Source: Flavicella sp963932955 (GTDB lineage Bacteria; Bacteroidota; Bacteroidia; Flavobacteriales; Flavobacteriaceae). Taken from it: a stretch of 64,000 nucleotides of DNA. The DNA lies in assembly GCA_963932955.1 (NCBI GenBank), contig CAWVRK010000004.1, positions 1 through 64,000 on the forward strand, read 5' to 3'. This document shows positions 26,994-34,962 of the stretch, one piece after another. A program made the translations under genes and the position numbers. The stretch's first letter is position 1, and every line of letters starts with the position of its first letter. The notes below the pieces were generated by a model. The model had not been told where the DNA came from. It saw only the letters and a list, made by a program, of their open reading frames with translations, and searched no databases.

Positions 26994-27449
26994 CTACATT
27001 AAAATTTTAAACACCACTTTTCGGTTTTTTTTCGATTTTCCGTCTATGGAAATCGTTGTTTGGTGAATGTCGTCAGGATAATAAACTGCAAAACACCTTT
27101 CCTTTAAAGTGAGTTTGGGCAGGTTGGTCAAATTGTAAAATTGAAAGTCGTTTTCCTCATTATATGCGGTGGAAGGGACTTGTCCCTCAAAGCTTGTCAC
27201 GCCTGTAAGTTCTGCTCCTGAAACCATGTATTGGAGGTCAATGTATTTTTTATGAGATTCCACCTTGCATTCCTTTTCGTCCAAAGTGTCGTATTCCATG
27301 ACAATGGCAAAAATGGAACGGTCTTCAAGGAGGTGTTTTCCCAATGGCAATGCAAGGAGGTCCTTATTTTTTATAAAGTCAAAAACGAGATGGAATTTTG
27401 GGTGCGCTCCTGTGTAAAGTGCCGAATTTTCTATTTTGTCTAAAATCAT
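26994..27449 (-). CDS. YhcH/YjgK/YiaL (DUF386) family protein
   Basis: 151 aa. A small beta-barrel family; some members act in sialic acid or sugar catabolism. Seen: the metal-site phrases ESHKKYIDLQYMVSG and YYPDDIHQTTIS, both typical. Its ATG overlaps the TGA of the degraded adenosine-deaminase-family gene upstream, so it was once the second gene of that operon and may now depend on read-through or another promoter. Confidence 0.9.
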   Translation of the reverse strand: MILDKIENSALYTGAHPKFHLVFDFIKNKDLLALPLGKHLLEDRSIFAIVMEYDTLDEKECKVESHKKYIDLQYMVSGAELTGVTSFEGQVPSTAYNEENDFQFYNLTNLPKLTLKERCFAVYYPDDIHQTTISIDGKSKKNRKVVFKILM

Positions 27450-27770
27450 AAAGTTTTGGTATTGAGTTTGTTTGCTTTCAATTCAGCGAGGTGTTGTTGT
27501 TTGCTTTTGTCGTTCTACAAGGAGTAATCAAATGAATATCTCGCGATTGCGAACATTTTGTTTTTCCAAGTTGCAATTCTTTTGAATTTCTTAAAGTTCC
27601 GTTTGATAGCCTCCCCACAAAAAAACAAGTACGATCGTCAGAATTTACAGTTACTTTTATACCCATTTGCATTTTTAATATTGGTTTCTATTGGCGATTT
27701 CAAACAGTAATTCAGTTTCCAATGTCTCTTCTTTATAAGGGTGACGTTCTGCTTTGTAAAGATTGCTGAA
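27446..27770 (-). pseudogene. decayed adenosine/adenine deaminase-family gene
   Basis: Two ends of the protein remain, joined by a large internal deletion. Reading the minus strand from about 27770 gives NLYKAERHPYKEETLETELL then FEIANRN, which aligns with the family N-terminus (consensus LPKAELHLHIEGTLEPELLFE), but with the metal His-x-His destroyed. From 27681 another frame gives KMQMGIKVTVNSDD, the metal-site motif near the C-terminus, followed after frameshifts by ATWKNKMFAIARYSFDYSL, an in-frame TAG, and DKSKQQHLAELKA. About 230 central residues are missing. The final TGA overlaps the yhcH ATG as in an intact operon. Confidence 0.82.
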
Positions 27771-27800
27771 GCATGTTTTATAACGTTAAAAAGGTCTCTG

Positions 27801-29237
27801 TCAGTCGAGCACCCATTTGCATCCCAAAGAGATTAGATGGGCTTGCAAACCGATGTTTCTTCGATAATAGACGTATTTTACATCCACATTTTTAAGTCCA
27901 AATTTCCAGATTTTATTTTCTGTAAATAGATCTGTATAGCTGACTCCGAGCCCGTATTGCAATGCGTTGAATGCTGCCAAATCGTAATCGGAGGTGTAAA
28001 AGGAACTTGATGAGAGGTGTTCGTCATAGGCTGCAAAGTAATCCGCTGCCGTTTGGTTGTAATAGCGAATGCTGGGGTACAGGGTGTACTTCTCTTTGAT
28101 TTTAATCGGGGTTTCAAGGTGAATCGTGTGTGAATTTACCCCCCAATCGTCTGAGTAAAAGCGGTAATAAGAGCGCAAGCTAAGCTGTTCATGTACATAA
28201 TAATTCCAACGGGCTCCCATAGGGATTTTTGTACGCGTGTTTGGGAGCCGTTCTATGTCGTCTGCTAATTGAAAGACATCCGCATTCCTTTTGGACACAT
28301 AGTCCTTTTTGATATTGGAAGTCATGTTGTCCGGGTTTCCGACATAATAGTTGTCAACATCTTTGAAATAGACACGCTGCATCGGATTGGCCAACCAACC
28401 TTTTTGTTGGATGACATCCATAAAAAGAGACAGGTGGCTTTTTTTACTGAGAATTTGAGAGCAACTGAACGAGACGCTGTAAGTATTTCTGTTTTTGTTG
28501 TCAATCAATGTAAAATCGGTATCCCAAGAGTCGGATTTACTAGTCAATAATCCCTTTTGGTCGTAGATATTGACGGCTTTGAAAAAACCGTTGTTCAAGT
28601 TGCGCTCCGCTTCCACATAGGAATCCAATTCTGTTGGGTATCTTGGCAACCATTTGTCCAGATATACCTGAGCTTGAATACTTACTTCAGTATTTTTCTC
28701 ATTGAAAAGCTTTGTAACACCCCCGCCAAAACCATAAGATACATAATCGTATTCTGAGGCATAGCTGAGGTGCGCTGAGTGAATTGTATTTCTGTCATCA
28801 GAACTATGGCTGTATGTGCTCTGGGCCGAAAACCAGGTATCTTTTCTAGATGCGCCTGAGGAAGCTGTCCATGGACTGCCAGTGGGGTTGGGGTTGGCAC
28901 TTTCTTCACCATCATACCCCTCAGATGCGCCAGAACTGTCAAAAGGGTCTAGGTTGGACGAGGAAGCCGAAGTATAGGTAGATATACCGACGTCTACTGT
29001 CAGAACAGCATCCGCATTTAAAGGGATGTTCACCACAATCGTTGGCGCAATGTCTGTAAGTGTTTCCGTGCCGATACCACCGGTAACAGATGCGTTGTCT
29101 CCTTCTTGGCTGTAATAACTTGACAAAAAGTCAATTTCAGTACTTTCCAATACCCGTTTTTTATAGGAGTTTGTTTGTGCACTTGAAAAAGTAAGGCAGC
29201 ACACAAAGAAGAAAGTGGTTAGGAATCGTTTTTTCAT
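27801..29237 (-). CDS. DUF3570 secreted beta-barrel-like protein
   Basis: 478 aa. A signal peptide to about residue 20 (TFSSAQT), then alternating aromatic/polar strands throughout, ending GCKWVLD, as in outer-membrane barrels. Matches the DUF3570 family: YSHSSDDRNTIHSAHLSY, YVSYGFGGGVTKLFNEKNTE, DKWLPRYPTELDSY. A Ser/Gly/Asn-rich loop at about 90-130 contains SGAS twice (residues 102-105 and 127-130), resembling the [ST]GA[ST] sites that ApbE can flavinylate, although the spacing of the preceding Asp differs. Last gene of the thioredoxin-ApbE-DUF4266 operon. Function unknown. Confidence 0.88.
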   Translation of the reverse strand: MKKRFLTTFFFVCCLTFSSAQTNSYKKRVLESTEIDFLSSYYSQEGDNASVTGGIGTETLTDIAPTIVVNIPLNADAVLTVDVGISTYTSASSSNLDPFDSSGASEGYDGEESANPNPTGSPWTASSGASRKDTWFSAQSTYSHSSDDRNTIHSAHLSYASEYDYVSYGFGGGVTKLFNEKNTEVSIQAQVYLDKWLPRYPTELDSYVEAERNLNNGFFKAVNIYDQKGLLTSKSDSWDTDFTLIDNKNRNTYSVSFSCSQILSKKSHLSLFMDVIQQKGWLANPMQRVYFKDVDNYYVGNPDNMTSNIKKDYVSKRNADVFQLADDIERLPNTRTKIPMGARWNYYVHEQLSLRSYYRFYSDDWGVNSHTIHLETPIKIKEKYTLYPSIRYYNQTAADYFAAYDEHLSSSSFYTSDYDLAAFNALQYGLGVSYTDLFTENKIWKFGLKNVDVKYVYYRRNIGLQAHLISLGCKWVLD

Positions 29238-29246
29238 AGAGATGTC

Positions 29247-29456
29247 TTAATTGCAACCGCAGCCGCCGCCATTTTTTCCTCCGTTCGCACCAGAAGCACT
29301 TTCTCTATAGACTTGAAAATTGGTCTCATAGCGTTCAATTGAGCGAGCAGAAAGGTCCATGTCTGGATCATTAAGGTATACTTTTTCGTACTCTTTGATG
29401 ACGGTACAGGAGCTTGCCAACAGAAGCACAATGAGTAAAAAAAATGATTTTATCAT
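29247..29456 (-). CDS. DUF4266 small lipoprotein
   Basis: About 69 aa. A lipoprotein signal with lipobox LASSC, a short body with YEKVYLNDPDMDLS, and a Gly/Asn tail ending in GGGCGCN. The two cysteines at the extreme C-terminus, C-G-C, are a family trait and could bind metal or form disulfides. The frame is open to 29513, inside the ApbE gene; the ATG at 29456 gives the signal peptide. One nt separates it from apbE, and 9 nt from the DUF3570 start. Confidence 0.85.
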   Translation of the reverse strand: MIKSFFLLIVLLLASSCTVIKEYEKVYLNDPDMDLSARSIERYETNFQVYRESASGANGGKNGGGCGCN

Positions 29457-29457
29457 A

Positions 29458-30441
29458 TTAGTAAGTTGTATTAAATTGGATGTTCTCAGAACGATGCAAT
29501 TGGTTGTCGTCATCTACAAATACACATTCGACGCCTTTTAACTGGTTCGCAAAATCCAAACCGCTGGCCACTCCCATTACAAAAAGTGCTGTAGACAAGG
29601 CGTCTGCTAATTCTGCATTCTTGGTAAAAACGGTGACACTTTGAATGCCCGTTGAAGGCATTCCTGTTCTCGGGTCAATGATGTGTGCATAACGCAGCCC
29701 TTCAAAAATAACAAATCTTTCGTAATTCCCTGAAGTAACGACCGCCGAATTGTTTACAGGCATCCATGAAAAAGCCTTCTTTTTATTCATTGGATTCGTG
29801 ATCGCAACCAGCCAGTCATTTCCATTGGCTTGCTTTCCCCATGCGTTTAGGTCTCCTGAGGCATTGATGAGGCCTCCTTTGATGCCTTTGGACTGCAAGA
29901 GCGACCGAGCTCTGTCGGCAGCATAGCCTTTTCCAATGGCACCAAAACCTATTTTCATGCCTTTGTTTTTTAGGAAGACACTGCTTTTTTCTTTGTTCAA
30001 TTTGATGTTTTGAAAACCTACATTTTTTACGGAAGCTTTTATCTGTGTTGCGGAGGGCTTCTCTGTCATCGTACCGTCAAACTTCCAAAGAGCATCCATA
30101 GAGGCGTAACTGATGTCAAAAGCGCCTTTGGTGAGTTTTGAGACAGCGCATGCACGAACAATCAACTGAAACAACTCTTTGGAAACTGCGACAGGACGAA
30201 CGCCAGCATTTCTATTTATTTCGGAAGTTTCTGATTGGGGATCCCAAGAAGAAATGATTTTTTCGATTCTTGTAATTTCACCAATGGCCATTTGTAAGTA
30301 TCGGTCGCCAGTCTCTGGAGAGTTTGCAACTACAGTGATGTCAAAACGAGAGCCCATCAAAGACAAGGTTTTTTTGTAGTTCTCTTGAGCATAAAATGCG
30401 AGAGACAATAACAAACAGCAAGTAAAACTAATTTTCTTCAA
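29458..30441 (-). CDS. apbE: FAD:protein FMN transferase (ApbE)
   Basis: 327 aa. Uses FAD to attach FMN covalently to Thr or Ser of exported redox proteins. A signal peptide (to about residue 19, FYAQE), then MGSRFDITVVA, FDISYASMDALWKF, GFGAIGKGYAADRA, NASGDLNAWG and the C-terminal DALSTALFVMG with the metal-site residues. No RnfG/NqrC-type acceptor lies in the window, so the acceptor may be encoded in the same operon. It overlaps the thioredoxin gene by 14 nt. Confidence 0.93.
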   Translation of the reverse strand: MKKISFTCCLLLSLAFYAQENYKKTLSLMGSRFDITVVANSPETGDRYLQMAIGEITRIEKIISSWDPQSETSEINRNAGVRPVAVSKELFQLIVRACAVSKLTKGAFDISYASMDALWKFDGTMTEKPSATQIKASVKNVGFQNIKLNKEKSSVFLKNKGMKIGFGAIGKGYAADRARSLLQSKGIKGGLINASGDLNAWGKQANGNDWLVAITNPMNKKKAFSWMPVNNSAVVTSGNYERFVIFEGLRYAHIIDPRTGMPSTGIQSVTVFTKNAELADALSTALFVMGVASGLDFANQLKGVECVFVDDDNQLHRSENIQFNTTY

Positions 30442-30883
30442 GTTGGTCTGTGAATTTTTGGAGTTTTTTTAAATATGCCAATGGGCTGTCTTTGGAATAT
30501 CCTGTGCGTCCCAAAACAAGGCCTTTTGCATCCAATACCACGACCAAAGGGAAAAGACCGTTTGGGTTGTAAGCAGCTGCCAACAGGTTGTTTTTTTCTT
30601 CTTGTTTCTTGGGAAGTGCATTCTTTTTTCTTCTTGGAAAGTCTGCCCTAAGCAACACAAATGTCTCAGGGCAGTTGTTCACAAAGACCTCCGATGACCA
30701 GATGTTTCGGTCGAGTTTGATACAGGGGCCACACCAATCAGATCCTTGAAAGACCAAAAGGATTGCTTTGTTTTCTTCGGAGGCTTTCGCTTTTGCCAAT
30801 TCTAAATCTAGAAACCATTCTTGGGCATTGCTCGCAAACGATAAAAAAATAAAAAAGGAAAATAAGAAGGCAGATTTGTTCAT
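30428..30883 (-). CDS. exported thioredoxin-fold protein
   Basis: About 151 aa. A signal peptide (SFASNAQ) then a thioredoxin_7-type domain with the redox motif SDWCGPCIKLD and the cis-Pro region NGLFPLVVVLD. Periplasmic disulfide exchange is expected; the C-terminal C-G-C of the DUF4266 protein in the same operon is a plausible client. A start at 30892 adds three residues. First gene of the four-gene operon. Confidence 0.9.
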   Translation of the reverse strand: MNKSAFLFSFFIFLSFASNAQEWFLDLELAKAKASEENKAILLVFQGSDWCGPCIKLDRNIWSSEVFVNNCPETFVLLRADFPRRKKNALPKKQEEKNNLLAAAYNPNGLFPLVVVLDAKGLVLGRTGYSKDSPLAYLKKLQKFTDQLEEN

Positions 30884-30989
30884 GACTAGCAAATTTTTAA
30901 GAAGTTTCTAAGATACGTCTTTTTATTTTTTTGCGATGTCAAGATGCTTTATTGCCCATAATATGGAAGTGAATCTTAATTCTAAAGAC

Positions 30990-31019
30990 AAAAAAAAAGC
31001 TTGCCAATTAAGGCAAGCT
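30990..31019 (-). terminator. rho-independent terminator of the cold shock gene
   Basis: Stem 30998-31005 / 31012-31019 (AGCTTGCC/GGCAAGCT), followed on the minus strand by a run of eight T (30998-30991). About 30 nt after the csp stop. Confidence 0.9.
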
Positions 31020-31050
31020 CTGTTAGATTTTAAAAATATAACAGTGGAGA

Positions 31051-31242
31051 TTAAATTACTTTAACGTCTACTGCATTCATACCTTTTCTACCTTCTTTGA
31101 TGTCAAACTCTACTGAGTCTCCTTCTCTAATTTCATCTACCAATCCTGAGATGTGTACGAAGAATTCTTCGCCTGATTCTGTGTCTGTAACAAATCCAAA
31201 TCCTTTGGATTCATTAAAAAACTTTACTGTACCGTTTTTCAT
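31051..31242 (-). CDS. cold shock protein, CspA family
   Basis: 63 aa. A single OB-fold that binds single-stranded RNA/DNA. RNP1 is KGFGFV and RNP2 is EFFVHI, both intact. The 5' spacer of ~145 nt is AT-rich and has TATATTTG about 45 nt upstream of the ATG with TTTG 16 nt before it. Single-gene unit with its own terminator. Confidence 0.95.
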   Translation of the reverse strand: MKNGTVKFFNESKGFGFVTDTESGEEFFVHISGLVDEIREGDSVEFDIKEGRKGMNAVDVKVI

Positions 31243-31387
31243 TATAAAAATATATTGTTAAAAATGCAAATATACTACTATTTATCAAACCAAACACATT
31301 TTATTTAATAAAATTAACATTGAATAAAATTGGAGTGTTTGAAGGTTTCAATCAAGGAGCTCAAACTGCATCTCTTTTCAAATCGCA

Positions 31388-32572
31388 CTAGTTCGAAAGT
31401 ACTTCGTCGAGAACCTCTAGGAGTATTTTGCAACCGAGTTGTATTTCATTGTCGGAAATGGTGAGGGGGGGAGTGATGCGAATGGCACGTCCTTCAAACA
31501 AGAGCCAAAACAATAGCAAGCCTCTATCCATGCATTTCAATATGACTTGACTGGCGATTTCTGAACTTTTTACCAATGCGGCCAACATCAACCCCTTTCC
31601 TCGAATTTCAAGAATTTCAGGATGTGTCAACAAAGACCGGAATAATTTTTCTTTGCGCAGGCTTTCTTCCATCAAATTGGAAGTTGTAATTTCTTTTAAA
31701 GTGGCCAATGCAGCTGCTGCGATTAGAGGGTGCCCTCCAAAAGTAGTGATGTGGCCCAATGCTGGTTTTTCTTTCAGGCAATCCATAAGTGTTTTTGAAG
31801 CGATGAATGCTCCGATAGGCATACCACCCCCCAAACCTTTGCCTGCAATTATGATGTCAGGAACTACATTGTAATTTTCAAAACCAAACAACTTGCCTGT
31901 ACGTCCTATGCCCGTTTGAATTTCGTCAAGTAGGAGAAGGGCCCCCACTTCGTCACAGCGCTTCCGTACTTTTGCCAAATAATCGCTTTGAGGGGTCACA
32001 AAACCGGCACCTCCTTGAATGGTCTCTAAAATCACTCCTGCAGTTTCTCGAGTGATTTTTTGCAAATCGGCTGTTTCATTAAATGTTATAAATTGTACTC
32101 CAGGGACCAAAGGCCTAAAAGCTCGGTTTTGGCCCTCTGCACCTGAAACACTCATCGCTCCTTGGGTATTTCCGTGGTAGGCATTTTTTGCCGCAATCAT
32201 ACCACTTCGTTTGGTAAAGCGTTTTGCAAGTTTTATAGCTCCTTCCGTTGCTTCTGTTCCAGAATTAGTGAGGTATACGGATGACAGAGAGGCAGGCAAC
32301 TGCGCCGCCAAAAGCTTGCAAAGATCTACCGATGGCTTTTGGATAAATTCTCCATACACCATGACGTGGGTGTACAGATCTACTTGCTTTTTTATGGCCT
32401 CACTGACTTTTGGATGTTTGTGACCCAAACTATTCGCTGAAACACCTGCGACAAAGTCCAAATAGGATTTTCCATCCACGTCGTATACATAGGTACCATT
32501 GGCATGGGAAATCTCCAATGCCAATGGGTGTGAGGTTGTTTGTGCTTGGTGTTTGAGAAAATCAGCTTTCAT
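31388..32572 (-). CDS. class III aminotransferase
   Basis: 394 aa. PLP-dependent enzyme of the ornithine/acetylornithine group. Seen: NSGTEATEGAIKLAK, YHGNTQGAMSV, the Asp of LLLDEIQTGIGRTG, and the Schiff-base Lys in IIAGKGLGGGMPIGAF. The donor specificity cannot be read from sequence. It lies 35 nt downstream of the OstA-like gene on the same strand, a pairing I believe is common in Flavobacteriia; whether the link is functional is unknown. Confidence 0.9.
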   Translation of the reverse strand: MKADFLKHQAQTTSHPLALEISHANGTYVYDVDGKSYLDFVAGVSANSLGHKHPKVSEAIKKQVDLYTHVMVYGEFIQKPSVDLCKLLAAQLPASLSSVYLTNSGTEATEGAIKLAKRFTKRSGMIAAKNAYHGNTQGAMSVSGAEGQNRAFRPLVPGVQFITFNETADLQKITRETAGVILETIQGGAGFVTPQSDYLAKVRKRCDEVGALLLLDEIQTGIGRTGKLFGFENYNVVPDIIIAGKGLGGGMPIGAFIASKTLMDCLKEKPALGHITTFGGHPLIAAAALATLKEITTSNLMEESLRKEKLFRSLLTHPEILEIRGKGLMLAALVKSSEIASQVILKCMDRGLLLFWLLFEGRAIRITPPLTISDNEIQLGCKILLEVLDEVLSN

Positions 32573-32607
32573 AAGTTGCGATCAAATAGGGAACAAGAAG
32601 AAAAGGT

Positions 32608-34155
32608 TTAATCTTTTATAGGAACTTCATTCGTTTCTATGCTTTTGTCAGGATTTTCGTGTATAAAAATATCTTCCATCCGCAACGGTTTTTCAGCCTC
32701 TCTCCATATAAAACCTTCCAGTTTCTTTTGATCTTCAGGAAATTGAGATGGGGGATATGTCTTCCCATCAGGACTCTTCAAAAATCGAATTTTGTCAATG
32801 GAATTTTCCTGAAGTTGGAACAAAATATTGCTGCAACTCATTTTTAAAATACCGATCAGTTTTTGAGCTTCGTCTCTGGCGTAGTTGATGACTTCACCAT
32901 TTCCTTTTGCCAACAAACTATTCAGGCTGTTGTTTTCAAATTTTCCGTACATGTTTTTGCCCTTGATTTGACTGAAACCCGCCGAATCTTTTTGAATGAT
33001 GAATGCATTTTTTTTAATAAACAAAGAATCCAATGTGTTGGTTTTGGGATTGGACAACAAGTGAATGCTGTCTCCAGTGATTTGATTGTTTTCGGACCAT
33101 AACACAGGATTCTTGAATAATTTTGTCAAGCCCGTTTTTTGGTTGGAGTGCAAAGAGTCACATTTTCCACGCAAATCTGTTTTGAAAATTTTCACATGGT
33201 GGTAGGCGCGTAAAATTCTTTTTTCTGGCTTTCCAGTGATCAACAAAGTATCGCCGTGTATGTAGAGAGAGTCCTTTTCAGCAATGGATATGGCTACCGG
33301 TCTGTCGATTACAAATACGGAGTCTTTATCTTGATAAAATTCAGCATAACCGCCTTTGACAATGGAATTGTTCAAGGAATCAGTAACGACGATATTTCCG
33401 GTACTGGAAGCAAAGGCATTTTTTCGATCACTGTAAATGCTATCGCCCTCAATGATGCGGTTGTTGTAATGAATTTTGGCATTTTGAACCAACCTCGAGA
33501 TGTTTATTTTGGTATCGTAGAATCCTTTTTCGCCATAGGCAACGCTTTCGGGAGTGGTGAGGGTCGAGGGGCCATAAAAATAGGTTTGTCCAGAGTCTGT
33601 AAAGTAGTCTAAGTAATTTGAAACCAATTTGTTTTTGGAATTTTCAACAACCACATTTTCCCTCGCTGTAAATTTTTTAGTTTCGAGTTTGTAAATCCCT
33701 TTTTTGCTTCGCAGTTGGTTGGTGTCGTCACGAATGGTAGCGTTGCAATTATAAAAGAGTTCCTGCTGTGTTCTGTCAAAGTGCAAGGTATCTGTTTTTA
33801 GGGTCATTGTAGGGTCTGTCAAGACTACATTGCCCCAGGAGACAGCTTTTTTTGTCGTTCCGTTGTAGTGGGTGTATTCACTTGTTTGGTGAAGCGTGTC
33901 TCCTTGGTTGATTCGTACATTTCCAAAGGCATGCAACAAGTTCTTTCTTTGGTAGTACAAGGCTTTTTTGCACTTTAAAACAGCACCCTCATGGCTGACT
34001 CGGACAGCTCCATTCAAAACAATCGCGCCGGGATATTTCAATTCGTTTTTATAAGTCTGTTCGGAATTGAGTATTTTGATTTTTTGGGTCTGGGCACGAA
34101 GGCCAAGACTTGCCAAAAGTAAAAAAAACACGCAGTAGGATTTTAAATATCGCAT
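32608..34155 (-). CDS. OstA-like (LptA/LptD N-domain) LPS transport protein
   Basis: About 515 aa. A signal peptide (to LGLRAQT) followed by long repeats of short beta strands typical of the OstA/LptA beta-jellyroll: GAVRVSHEGAVLKCKKALYY, YFYGPSTL, GDSIYSDRKNAFASSTGN and GDTLLITGKPEKR. It probably forms part of the periplasmic LPS bridge. Much longer than E. coli LptA, as in other Bacteroidota. The frame runs to 34203, but the ATG at 34155 begins the signal peptide. Confidence 0.87.
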   Translation of the reverse strand: MRYLKSYCVFFLLLASLGLRAQTQKIKILNSEQTYKNELKYPGAIVLNGAVRVSHEGAVLKCKKALYYQRKNLLHAFGNVRINQGDTLHQTSEYTHYNGTTKKAVSWGNVVLTDPTMTLKTDTLHFDRTQQELFYNCNATIRDDTNQLRSKKGIYKLETKKFTARENVVVENSKNKLVSNYLDYFTDSGQTYFYGPSTLTTPESVAYGEKGFYDTKINISRLVQNAKIHYNNRIIEGDSIYSDRKNAFASSTGNIVVTDSLNNSIVKGGYAEFYQDKDSVFVIDRPVAISIAEKDSLYIHGDTLLITGKPEKRILRAYHHVKIFKTDLRGKCDSLHSNQKTGLTKLFKNPVLWSENNQITGDSIHLLSNPKTNTLDSLFIKKNAFIIQKDSAGFSQIKGKNMYGKFENNSLNSLLAKGNGEVINYARDEAQKLIGILKMSCSNILFQLQENSIDKIRFLKSPDGKTYPPSQFPEDQKKLEGFIWREAEKPLRMEDIFIHENPDKSIETNEVPIKD

Positions 34156-34255
34156 ATCAAGAGCAAAAATAAACAAAAACTCTATAGGAAGCAGGCTTTG
34201 CAAATTTAAAAATAAGGCCTTCTTGTTTTGTTTGAGTTTAGAAGGTTATGAAGCC

Positions 34256-34752
34256 TCATTTCCCTGACAAGGTTTCAAATTCACCAATGTTTGTGTTTTT
34301 CTGAACATTGTTCCAAGGAAAGTATTTTCCATTTATAGAGATGTAAACTCCTACAGGAAGAGTTTGAACAAATGCCAAGGAACTTCCGAGGTTGAACAGG
34401 CCGTCAGAACTGCCAAATTGATAGGGAATCATCGCTCCTGTCAAAACGATTGTTTTTTGAAGGTTTTTTTTGCCAAAAAGGTTGCCGTAGCAACCATGGT
34501 ATCTGTACCATGTGTGATTACTATTTTTTCTGCTGCTGCCTTTTCGCATGCAGCAAGAATTTTTTCGCGGTGTGAACGGTCCATTTGCAAACTGTCAATC
34601 AACATCAAAGGATTGACCTCTACAGACAAACGACTACGTCCCAATTGGAGCATTTCGTGCAGGTGTGTTTCTTTGAAGTACAATTCTCCGTTTAGCTCGT
34701 TGTACTTTTTGTCAAAAGTACCGCCAGTAATGATGATTTGAATACGTTCCAT
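34256..34752 (-). pseudogene. asparaginase N-domain protein, frameshifted in an A8 run
   Basis: The 5' frame (from ATG 34752) has the asparaginase motifs ITGGTFDKKYNE and VITHGTDTMVATA and then runs into KKTFKKQSF and a stop. The next frame picks up exactly where the family continues: NLQKTIVLTGAMIPYQFG to the stop at 34256. The switch falls in a minus-strand A8 tract (34464-34471); nine A would restore one frame of about 165 aa, the length of the single-domain family. It could be a real mutation, a homopolymer error, or a site of polymerase slippage. The family hydrolyses asparagine, but single-domain forms are uncharacterised. Confidence 0.85.
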
Positions 34753-34962
34753 GGCTTTGTTGTTGTGAAATTCAAATATAAAAATGCTACAACTAATTCT
34801 TGTACCTGTGTCCAAATATTATTTTAAAACCCAAGCAGGGTCGATCAATAAAAATTTAAATCCTTCATAAAGAAGGTTTTTATGTCCTTAAAAATGCCCC
34901 CATAGATGTGAGGACAATAAGGACTAGGGAAATGTAGCGTTCATTAATAACTTTTTGAAGTG

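Noticed and set aside
34830..34945. Imperfect repeats (TGTCCT/AGGACA, CCTTC/GAAGG) after the 479-aa gene
   Set aside because: Stems are short and loops long, without a clean T-run; too weak to call a terminator.
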